Shown here piece after piece: positions 1-64,000 of a stretch of 64,000 nucleotides of DNA. Each line of letters starts with the position of its first letter. The stretch's first letter is position 1. The notes under the pieces were generated by a model, which saw only the letters and a program-made list of their open reading frames with translations, searched no databases and was not told the origin of the DNA. The DNA lies in assembly GCA_013397865.1 (NCBI GenBank), contig VZTI01000556.1, forward strand, positions 4,875-68,874. The letters run 5' to 3'. The position numbers and the translations under genes are program-made. This DNA is from Struthidea cinerea. Lineage: Eukaryota > Chordata > Aves > Passeriformes > Corcoracidae.

Positions 1-85
1 AGCAGTTTTCATGAAGAAAAATAATTGCAAAACAGTAACAGGGCAGTAACTTTCACCCTCAGTCCGAGGTGGTGCCCAGTCTTAC

Positions 86-54203
<54,118 letters not shown>

Positions 54204-54660
54204 CTGCAAAAGAAGACATAAAATTTAATGGCCTATAATTGTACAGCCAAAGAGCATTGCAGAAGGAATTTTTGATTTAACCAGATGACAACAGCACCTC
54301 CAAACACTTATAGTGGAATTGTCTTCAGTGAAAGCTCGGAACTCTAGTAAGCTACTCACACATTGAAAATGAGTGTTTGAATGTGCCCAGTTAAACACTG
54401 CCCATAACAGCAGAGATCATTCCCTGCAGCTCTGTCCCTGCTGGGGGCAAGAACTGCCTGCTCCCACACAGCTCCTGCCCACAAGCACAACCATGGCACT
54501 CCATTAAAACCAGTCAGGGAAAAATAGGAGCCATGGGGTTTGGAAGAGACTGGCTGTAACTAACCCCTGGAGGCTGACAGGAAGTGCAACAGAAGTATTT
54601 TGAAGCAGTGGTTATAATTGTTTTGAGCCATAAAACCAAGCTGCAGTGATTCAGACAGAC

Positions 54661-54768
54661 AGGGCAGTGAGCAACCTGCTCTAGTGGAAGGTGTTCCTGC
54701 CCATGGCAGAGGGTGGAATTGGATGGTCTTTAAGGCCCCTTCCAGTGCAAACCATTCCATGGTTCTGT
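54661..54768 (+). repeat. CR1 LINE fragment, sense on plus strand
   Basis: gagcaacctgctctagtgga, then ttcctgcccatggcagaggg, ggtctttaaggccccttcca and a degenerate accattccatggttctg tail match the CR1 3' end. Confidence 0.85.
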
Positions 54769-56884
54769 GCTCTAAACTTGGAGAAACAGCATCCTGCAGG
54801 AACAGATGAACTTCACATGGGTACAATGTCAGGAAGTGGAACTGGAGCAGAGCCTCTGCCTGAAGGGAGGAAATGGGTGCCTGAGTAAAACTAGGACCCT
54901 GGCCTGCTCTGGTGCTTCCCTCTCAAGGCTGCATCACACTCAGCTGAATGCTGATCCAAGGTTCCTTGAAAGCATCAACAAGAGACACAATACCACCAGA
55001 CACCCAGATTACCAACCACGTCATTCAAATGCTCTCTGATACTTTTTAAATTTAAGGAACTATTTTGTGACAGTATCACTACGGAACAATCAGTGCTTGC
55101 ATGTTCACTATACTGGAAGCTCCATGTTCTTGGAATATAAAATGCCACAAAGGTGGCAACAAGAGTAAAGAAGACATCTTGTTGGATTGATTATTTCTAT
55201 CAGTAGATGCACATAAATGCATCTACTTAAACTGCAATTAAGTTCAGCATTAAGCACCAAGGTTTAGAAGAAAGCAAAGCATCACTTTGATTATAAAGAA
55301 ATGCTGATGCTGCTTTGAATTGCTTGATGTACCGTGCTAATATTTACAGGTATCCTCCCAGATTTAGGATATCAATCCATACTTGGGCAATGTTGTTTTC
55401 AGGAACCCTTAGAAATACTACAGTTTTTTAGTTCTAAAATACCCTGGATGAATCTTCTGTCTACAGAAAATGAAAACTGTGGAAGTGGCACAGATTTTTT
55501 TTTAATCTATTTCTATTTCAAAAAAACTAGAGAATAATTAAGTTTATTACAAATTTCAGTAAGGAAATTTTGCCTTTAGTGAACCGACTACTGACATCTC
55601 TGCCTGCTCTAAAAGTGGGACAGAGTGTGTCAGACTGAGCTGTGTAGCCAATCTCTCGGTCCTGAAGGTGAGGCTGGAGTTTACCCGAACAATTGGATAT
55701 TTGAGACTGTTTACTTCCATGCATTCGTTTACTTAAAACAAACACGTGGCAGGACAGAGACTGGAGACCAAGGAAAGCTGACACTGCCCTGAGTGGAGCT
55801 GTCTCACACAGCCCTGCACCGTGGCCACTTGCTCTGCCCCCCAGGTTGCCCACCCCCGGTGGCAGAACAGCCCTTCATGGAGCTTGCACAGGAACACTGC
55901 AGAGGAGGGGTACCAGTTGAAGGCAACGGGCCATAAGGAATGCAGAGGTCCCCTCCCAGCCCCAACAGGCCACGGGGAACTCAAGAGGTCATCAATATAG
56001 TCAGATAATTCTTCCCACTGCAGTAACAGGAGCTCTTAGTGACTAGAATGCACCTGATCAATATTAAAATTCTTATGTGTGGGAGTCAATAAATAAAAAA
56101 CATCATAAAGCTTTCAAGAAACTTATTACTGAGAATCAGGCTCAGATTCCAACAACTAAATAAGCAGTCTAATTTGCAAGTGCCACTAACTGAGCAGCTT
56201 CAGGTGAAATCCAGGGGTCTGTACAGCCCCAGTTGTTTGGATGCTGGTCTGCCATCTGCTCTGCAGGTAACACAACCGCTGCTCCTGGGATCCATAGAGC
56301 TACCAGGAAAATAACACAGACCAGCTGAGATTTCTGGGGGTGCAGACATTGTAACTGACCAACTGGTGAAGGAATTCGAGAACGGGCAAAGAATGGAAGA
56401 AGGCAGAACCCCAACTAAGAACATAACTACAGCAGCAAAACAAAATGACTGGGATCCCAGAGAACAGACACTACATGTCAAAGCAGCAGTAGAAACACTG
56501 AGTGAAGTTTACAATGGTTAATTGCACCCTGAAAACCCAGCTAACAGCAAGTTTTCCAGATAAACATGGCACCTTTGCAAGGGAAAATCAGTACTGACAT
56601 AGAAGACTCATTAGACAAAAACATGAAAATCAGTAAAATTGAGGAAAACTTGCAAAACACAGAAATATAGCATCTGGTTTGTTAAAATTCAGTGGAAAAC
56701 CTATCCACAAATTGGAATGAAATAGACACAAAGACAAGCAGTAAAATACCAGATTCCTGTATCACAGCAGTGTCTGCAGATATGTAAAAGGAAGGAAATC
56801 CTGATGATTCAGGCGACAGAAGACACAATAATAAATAAGACACCTGCTGAGAGCACAAAAAAAACCCCAACAAACCAATCAGGC

Positions 56885-57011
56885 GAGTTTGGACAATGCT
56901 CTGAGGCACATGGTGAGATTCTTGGGATGTCCTTTGCAGGGCCAGGAGCTGGGACTCCATGATCCTGATGGGCCCCTTCCAACTCAACATATTCTATAGT
57001 TCTATGATTCT
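56885..57011 (+). repeat. CR1 LINE fragment with intact tail, sense on plus strand
   Basis: gggccaggagctgggactcc, gatgggccccttccaactca and the terminal attctatagttctatgattc tail mark the exact 3' end of a CR1 copy, of a different subfamily from the 39262 copy. Confidence 0.85.
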
Positions 57012-57772
57012 AACTTTTGAGCACAGGAAGCAGACTCGAATCAGTCTGGAGTAGTACCTGCCAGATATTCTCACCCTGAAATCGACTGATTAAAAGCAGG
57101 GGAGACAGGGATTAAAATGAAATATTGCTTTCTTGACTTTCCTCAGGCAGACTCACTCATTCCTCAAGAAAGCACTATAAACCCCCTTACAGCACTCCTG
57201 AAAAGCACCATTCCAAGTGGTGCATGAATACTTTCATTGTGCTCTAAAACCAAGTGGAAAATAAAGCAGCTCATCCCACAGTTCATTGTGAATGTCAGTC
57301 TCAGCCCTGAACTGCTGATTTGCATCAGGATATAAAGGGGGATGCTGGAAAAGCTTAGGAGCGTGACACCGGATGAGCAGAATGAAGCCCTTCCACTCGT
57401 GTGGATGACATCATGTATATGACATACGGAACTAACTGTTCTGCACTTTGCTAGGAAAACTTGCTGCAGAGGTTGCTTTGAGGAGAAGTACTGCGTTTGC
57501 CTGGGGAAAAGGATAAAGAATTGAAGGTGGAAATGTTGCAGAACAGAAAACTACAAGTAGAAAACTTTCTCTGTATGAATTTTTACACCAGTACCAGTGT
57601 TAAAATGCCATCTTAAGGAAACCTGCAGCACAACAAGTTGACAATCATGGACTGCTATGAAGCTGTTAATGTAGGAAATATCCAAGTGGAATCTACATGG
57701 TGTTCTGGTAGAACCCCTGCAATACCAGAAAATGGACTGCAAGCCTGGAGCCTGGGGACACTACAGATGGCC

Positions 57773-57803
57773 AGCCCATACCCAGAGAGAGCCCATACCC
57801 AGA
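57773..57803 (+). repeat. 17-base tandem duplication
   Basis: agcccatacccagagag is followed directly by agcccatacccaga. Confidence 0.8.
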
Positions 57804-60800
57804 CACTGGCAGCACTCAAACAGTATTGCACCCGCAGGGACACCAACACCGGGACACGACAGACTGACAGAGAGCCGCCCAATGCAGTGAGGCTGCTGTG
57901 CCCAAGAGGTGACCCGACTGTAGTGTGGGACATCATAAACCTACATTTAGGGCAACAAAGAGAACACCCTCTACCTATGAGGGTATTCCTCAATGAAAGA
58001 GAAGCTGGTTTTGTAGTGAAGGTTTACTGGGGAGGGGAAGTACAGGCTTCTTTTACCCACTATCGGGCTCCTTCTATCCAGATATCAGCGCACTCATAAT
58101 AAAATGCAACAACAAAATACAAGGCAGGTAAAACCTGCCCCATGTGCAGTGAAGGCACAGCTATACTCAATCTGAAAGGTACAGTATTTAATGCTTTACA
58201 TTTCTTACACCAGACAATGCCACCACATAGGAGAAGTCAGTGCATATATTCATATGTATTATCAGGCATTCAAAGGACCAAGTAGTGTTTAAAAGAGAAA
58301 CGAGCCCAGTCACCATCATACCAGTAACTGGAGATGAAGGGGAGTTGACTTGTGGAACACCTACCTAAAATGCTCCTTGCTACAAAATTGAAAATTATTA
58401 AAAGCACTAAATCTCATCTATCCCAACATGATCGGCCAAAACCTAAAGAGAACATCAGCGCCTGCCAAGATCAGAAGAACCTTGAAGCTGATAACAGCTC
58501 TCTGGAGAATAAAATGGAATCCTAAGAAAATGATGCTAATAATGAAAGTTACGTTAATCATAATCACAAGTTAGTACAAAGAGAGTTTGGCAGAACAATA
58601 GCCATCAAAACAATCTGAGGTCTTAAGAAATCCTTTTCCTGACCTCTGGAATCCCCCAGACATCCAGAATTAGCTATTTGCCATGTATTTGCCAACTTGC
58701 AGTATATGGCATTTTCTTAAAGGTCAAGCAACTGTAGATATATAATTATCATCTTTCATTTGAATCTCAGCATGAAAAGGTAGCTTCCAGCTCTTCTTCT
58801 GGAGGATAACAAAAGCACTGATGACTTAAAAACTCCAGCAAAAAATATTAAGGAAGATCAGCCTCCTTTAAAAATCACATTACTTTGGAGCAGTGTGAAA
58901 CTGGGGCCCATGAATAGTTTCCTATTTGTTCACTTGAGTCTGGAATCACACTTGCTCTATACTTTTGAAACAGTTCTGAAAGCAAGTCTCAAACTAGCTT
59001 CTGCCAGTGATATGATGTATTATTTACTTATTTTAAGCTCCAAAAGAAGGGGGTGGAGAGCACAGGCACACGTGAAAGAACAATGGAACTACTAAGGCCT
59101 ACATGGCTCTATTTTTATTTTAAAAGCTGAAACCACCTCCCCACATATAAAATTTAGTAACACTTGTTATGCAAGTGCGTGAATGCCAGGCTTGTCACAT
59201 GCAGGCCAACTTTGCATTTCAAAATAGCCTGACTGGTTTCTTTGGAACAGTCTTGCACAAGATAATTTTGCTTCTGTAAGAAACACAAAACCATTCCCTT
59301 TGTGCTGCCCCTTTTCTGCCTCACATATGTGAAAGAACTGATCAGCAGCCCCTGTAATTCCAGCTACAGAAATACTAGCACACTCCAACTCAAAGGCAGA
59401 GAAGCCTCCTCCTTGAAGCCACATCCCAATCTGATTCTTTCCCTGGTCTTGAGGGGACCACTAATTGGCTATCGGTTAATCTTCATCCATCCCCTTTTCC
59501 CACCCCCTCACCCCATCCAATCTACCTGCACTCTCGTCAGTGCAGGTATACATAGAACAACATCCTTATCGAGCCTTTAAGGCATGTGCCTCCCTGTACA
59601 CCTGAGTCGTCAGAGAAGTTGAATGTTTCAACATTCCCCAAAATGACCACCTTCAGATTTCTGTCAAGAACAGTGGAAGACCTCAGGCCACCTCCTCCCC
59701 ACGGCACTGGGATGGCTGAGGGCTCTGGGTTTGCCTGGTTTGCCTGTACCTGCCCCTCCACCTGTGGGCAGGTACAGAGGCAAGCGTGTCCAGGTGCCCA
59801 CAGCAGCTCAGAGCTGCAGGAGCCAACCTGCTCTGCACAGACACCCCGGTAAATCTGCAGACTGCAGGCTGTACTACTGGAAATGTGCTTTTACAGACAA
59901 CATGCCTTCAAGACCACCATTTACAAATTCAGATCAGTAACATACACCATCTTCAAAAACATTCATCCCAAGGAATCTCCACAGAATTATGGGAGCCCCA
60001 TGGACAGCAGTTAATATCAGGGCTGAAAAGCAGGTTATGCTTGGTGAGAGGAAATTCTGGGAACCTGAAAATGTTTTTCAGAATCATTTAAACACACTTA
60101 GAGAAACTCTGTCTGTCTGTGTATGCACTTAGTGGAGCTTAAAAAGTTCCAAAGATTTTTTAAAATTCCAATGTTTTGCTTAGTCACTTTCAGATTCAAA
60201 GAAAGGAGGGAAACAAAGCCCAAAACATGCATCATTAAAGAAGATTAGAATTATAATGAGATACTTCTAACCAAGTTTTACGGAGAGCAGTAAAAACAAA
60301 GTTCTATGGCAGAACCTCTTACAGTCACTATCATTTTATCCCAATAACCATTCCCCCAGCAACTCTCCCCATTCCTGCGCTGTAAGAAGGGAAAAGTACA
60401 ATAAGAGTACACAGTAATTAACTATAAGGAATCCTCCAGAGCATACTGGCTGTGTGTGCTCCCTGGTTTTATTTTAGCACGAGCCTTCTGGGTTTCATCT
60501 TTCTGCCTCTACCGAGTAACATCCATCAGGAGTTTTTCTCAAAGAGAAGGAAGATTTTGACCTCACTGTCATACAATTCTCATGTCCTGTGACTAAAGAT
60601 CAGAAGTGTCTGATCATACAAGGATAAAGGAACATCAGCTTCTGAAAAGAAAACAAAACCTTACCTTACCCTTCACCGCAAAGCCAAACTTGCAATCCAT
60701 CGTGCCTAAGCATCCCAAAATCTCATTCCTCCATACCAAATCCCAGAGTCATTTTACAGACCTCCTGTTTCCCTTCTAGTGTTTTATTTCCCAAAGAAAG

Positions 60801-61146
60801 GCTCACACTTCATCTGATTCTACAAGAAATGTAGCAAGGCTTTACCAAAGAGCGCTAGAGATAATGACTCACATCATAGACAGCTGCGAAGAAGTGCCTG
60901 TGGGTGAAAAAAGGAGTTAAAAATTATACCTCAAACCCCACCTCCAGTGTCTCCACCTTCCTTTATCATGCTATGTTCTAATAAAGGGTAACGAGATGGA
61001 TTCCTTTTGTATTCTTGCTCTCTTGGAAGTCTCCCAGAGCATAAAGAATATTTTAATTTTCCAAAACAGATGGAAGTGTAAATATGGGGTTTTTTCCTCC
61101 CTGAGGCCAGTTTTTTTGCAAAGGTTAAATAAATGCTCTAACAGAA

Positions 61147-61191
61147 TATGCATACATCAGCCCCTGGAGCTGAGGGGCTGATGCATGCATA
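61147..61191. repeat. 19-bp inverted repeat (hairpin) with 7-base loop
   Basis: Arms 61147-61165 (tatgcatacatcagcccct) and 61173-61191 (aggggctgatgcatgcata) are complementary with one mismatch. The loop is ggagctg. It lies in the intron upstream of the C2 exons. Confidence 0.85.
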
Positions 61192-61467
61192 GATCTTCCT
61201 ATGCCATTTCACACTCCCAAAATATCTTAACAAGTTCCAAAATCCAGTGGGGGTGGGGAAGGAGAGCGAAAACTCCATGACACCTGGCTTTTGGAACAGA
61301 AAAACTCAGCACAGGAATTCCAGGCAGCATCCCTGCCCATGAATGCCACACACATGGTCTGTGCTTGAGAACAGGCTTATCCAGCCCGGCATACACAGAG
61401 GCCTCAGTTGCCAAGGCATTTTGAAGGACCTAAGTGAGCACTGCTGCTGGAGCTCACTCACCACCCA

Positions 61468-61500
61468 CCCTGTCCCTGTCCCTGTCCCCATCCTGTCCCC
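61468..61500 (+). repeat. (CCCTGT)n short tandem repeat
   Basis: ccctgtccctgtccctgtcc then ccatcctgtcccc. Confidence 0.8.
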
Positions 61501-63287
61501 TGCTCTGCCAGCAAGCACATACCTTGCACTGCAGAGATGAAACAGGCAGGGAAGTGAATGTGGATCAAACCTAGGTCAGCCTTCCCTCCTTCCTTCAGGC
61601 CAGGCTGCCCTAATCCCAGGCCAGGTCCTTATCTCGGTCACTGCAGCGCCTCATAAGTGCTCGTGTGGACCAAGGGGAGCCCTTGCACAGGGCACAACTG
61701 CAGAGCACTGTCAGCGACTTCTGCCAGGTTCTGTGCTCAGCAGAGGCAAGAGTGGTCTGAGCACGGCTCGGCAGCACGGATTTAGCAGGTATAACTAGTC
61801 ATCCCATTCCCAGAAAGCATGGCTCACACCGAGCTGTTCACCCGCCCACGGATACAGAACCGTGTCCTCAGCTGCTGCAGGCAAGCACAGCAACAGAATG
61901 GCATTTGACAATAGAAAAAGGCAGAAAGCAAAGGAAATCTGTAATTAGTCTGTGGAATTCACTGCAGTTAAGGAATTAGCCAGGTTCAAAAGGGACAAAA
62001 TTGGCCATGTGCATAATAAGAGTAATGAGCTAATTACATCAAAACCTTTTGAATCTGCTTGCCTGAAGTCTCATGTTAATCTTCAGCTACTGAGGTAAAA
62101 CCAAACCCTTGAGAAGCACATCACTGTGTTGCTAATACAAGGCTGAATTAGGTGGTAGAGACCATGGTGAAGGACAGACTTCCAGCAGCCTCTGATTTAA
62201 AAAATCCTGAATTCAGGATGAAAAGAAAAGCTAACTCAGGACAGTCTGCTAAGCATGAGGTTTTTGGTGCATAACAAGGAGCTGGCAATCTTTCATCTAA
62301 ATATATTCAGCGATCTTCATTGTGCAACATGCCACTAGGTAAGGAAATAATACCCTCGCAGGCACGGAGGAAGGTTATTTTTCGAGCTATTTTACCCCAT
62401 TCCCATAGGAAATCTTTACCAAAAGCAAAGAGGTTTCACAGCGATTCCTCCACTTTTTCAGCCCCATTCAAACCTGTATCCCACAATGTCCCAAAGTGCG
62501 AAGTGTTGCCATGTGGTTACTCCTGGAAAGACACTTCCCAGGTGCTACCCTGAAAGCAGCTGTAACCACAAGCCCCAGAGATGTGCAGGCAGCTCAGCTA
62601 CCTTCACCCCCAGGGCTGGCTCAGGCCCGAGAGACACACAGCGTACTGTGCTTCAGCTCACAGCCTGGCTAATGTTTCCCAGGACACAGCTGGAGTGCTT
62701 TCAGATCACTGGGAACATCCATCCTAAAAGCAACAGAAGCAAATTAAGTTCCACTAAATGCGAAAAAGACAGAGGTCTGATAGCCCCTTTTGCAACAGTA
62801 TCTATCTTTTCAAACCTCTAAGTCTTATGGATGATAAAGTCACATGGAAAGGTCAAATGAAGACTCCTCACCTAATGAAATTTAGCCTTAGACAGATCCC
62901 AAATAACTAACTTCCAATGGGACAGCCTAGAATGCTAAGTCTTTCAATTTGTCACCGAAACCACTGAAAACATCATGCCAAGGGCACCAGCAAATACCCT
63001 GCAGAAGCAGCTACGGTGTTTCACATTGTGTCATCCTCAGTGTTCACAAAATGAACTGAACAAGTGCCAGCTGATGAACTCAGGTAAGCATCAATAAAGC
63101 CAGTAATGTCACGTCTATTTCCACGCACTAAAAACCGGATCTGTTTCAGAAAACTCCCACATACTGATGGTCTCAGAATCCAGGGTCACTTTCTAACCAG
63201 AAAGGTGTATTTCAGCAGTAGCAACAGGAGAGATGCCTTGTTATAATCAACCACAGAAAGTTTGTATACAATCAAGTCAAATGCCAA

Positions 63288-63349
63288 ACAGACAAAATAA
63301 AGAAACAAAATAAATAAAATTAAAATTAAAAAAATAAATAAAGGAACAA
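63288..63349 (+). repeat. A-rich low-complexity tract
   Basis: Runs of aaataaataaaattaaaatt type. It could be a decayed poly-A tail, but no attached retroelement was recognised. Confidence 0.7.
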
Positions 63350-64000
63350 AAGCACCATTCAGGAACTTAACACCAGCAGTGAACAGTCCCCTGCAGACCC
63401 TCTGTCCTGATCCATCGCTCTCACCTTCAACCTGCTCCCAGCTGATGCACCAAATTTATTTTCAGTTAAAGAAAGGAAACAGACAACTGTAGGACAGCCT
63501 CAATTTAAAGATACACAGTGCTGAAACTGCTCGTCTGACTGGACACACCATTCCTCAGTGTTAAACAAGTCACTGTGTTATTCATTCCACAGGAGGACAG
63601 TGTAAGCTGGATCATTAGCATGTGAAATCACATAAAGCATTCAGGACACTCAATGGAGACAAGCTACAGGTAGTAAGATTCGGGGTGATCCCAATGTAGC
63701 ATATTGAATATAAGCACAAATGACACAAAAATACAGCAAAGAATGAAGAATTGTTTACATTGTACAACACGAAACATCTTTTAAATCTTGGCTTTCAACA
63801 GGCAGAGAGGACACAGATGGAGACATAAAGCAAAAGTTCAAAAGGCAGAAGACACTTCTATTATGCTTACATTTTAAGGAAAGCAGCAGAAGGAAAAGTT
63901 TCTTGCTCTCTTGTGTACTTGGGGTAATAGCAAATTCTGCCTTACACAAAAGCCCTGCCATTAAGAGACCTGAACCATTGACCTCTACTGCAGGAGGGGA

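Larger units (their letters stand above)
54204..64000 (-). other. NEDD4L: Intron upstream of the first C2 exon in the window (continues past the end)
   Basis: 9.8 kb with two CR1 fragments, the hairpin at 61147-61191, short tandem repeats and the A-rich tract at 63288. I searched for the expected upstream C2 exon (VSGIDLAKKDIFGA-type sequence on the minus strand) and did not find it. Confidence 0.85.

Overview
The window is vertebrate nuclear DNA, most likely from a bird. It is AT-rich intronic sequence in which short exons with GT-AG boundaries code on the minus strand. It also carries several fragments of CR1, the dominant avian LINE, some ending in the typical ATTCTATGATTCT-like tail. No bacterial, phage or CRISPR features were seen. 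The species cannot be fixed from the sequence.

One gene dominates: NEDD4L (NEDD4-2), a C2-WW-HECT E3 ubiquitin ligase, read right to left. I placed 26 constitutive-type exons between 54203 and 86. Every one was checked for a splice donor, a splice acceptor and phase. Together they give 2533 coding bases (844 codons plus one carried base) in one unbroken frame. In transcript order they encode: most of the C2 domain (54203-22034), WW1 (21798-21632), a Ser/Arg-rich regulatory linker with SGK1/PKA-type sites (20725-16903), WW2 (14156-14025), another phospho-site (13559-13440), WW3 (12768-12088), WW4 (12088-6636), and the HECT N-lobe (5333-86). Both gene ends lie outside. The start of the C2 domain is beyond 64000. 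The last roughly 90 residues, including the HECT C-lobe and the catalytic cysteine, are left of base 1.

The most unusual coding feature lies in the 25 kb intron between the third and fourth exons: a 1173-base exon (45942-44770) encoding a 391-residue alternative N-terminus. It has an ATG in good context, an in-frame stop just upstream, and a phase-0 donor that joins exactly to the second half of the C2 domain. Its first residues and its splice point match the long N-terminal exon of the paralogue NEDD4, so this is probably a conserved alternative promoter/first exon that removes most of the C2 domain. It carries a cluster of R-S-x-S motifs of the 14-3-3/basophilic-kinase type.

Downstream of that exon, still inside the intron, two or three small minus-strand open segments (41653-41598, 40648-40580 and possibly 43004-42980) have good splice sites and matching phases. 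They end in a double stop and a polyadenylation signal. They may be a nested gene or an alternative 3' end, and I could not identify the product.

The rest is intron. It contains CR1 fragments (20939-21122, 39262-39763, 42098-42174, 54661-54768, 56885-57011), small tandem repeats, a 19-bp hairpin near 61150, an exact-looking 47-bp direct repeat about 1 kb apart (48063 and 49072), and an assembly gap of 75 N inside a poly-T tract (46257-46331).
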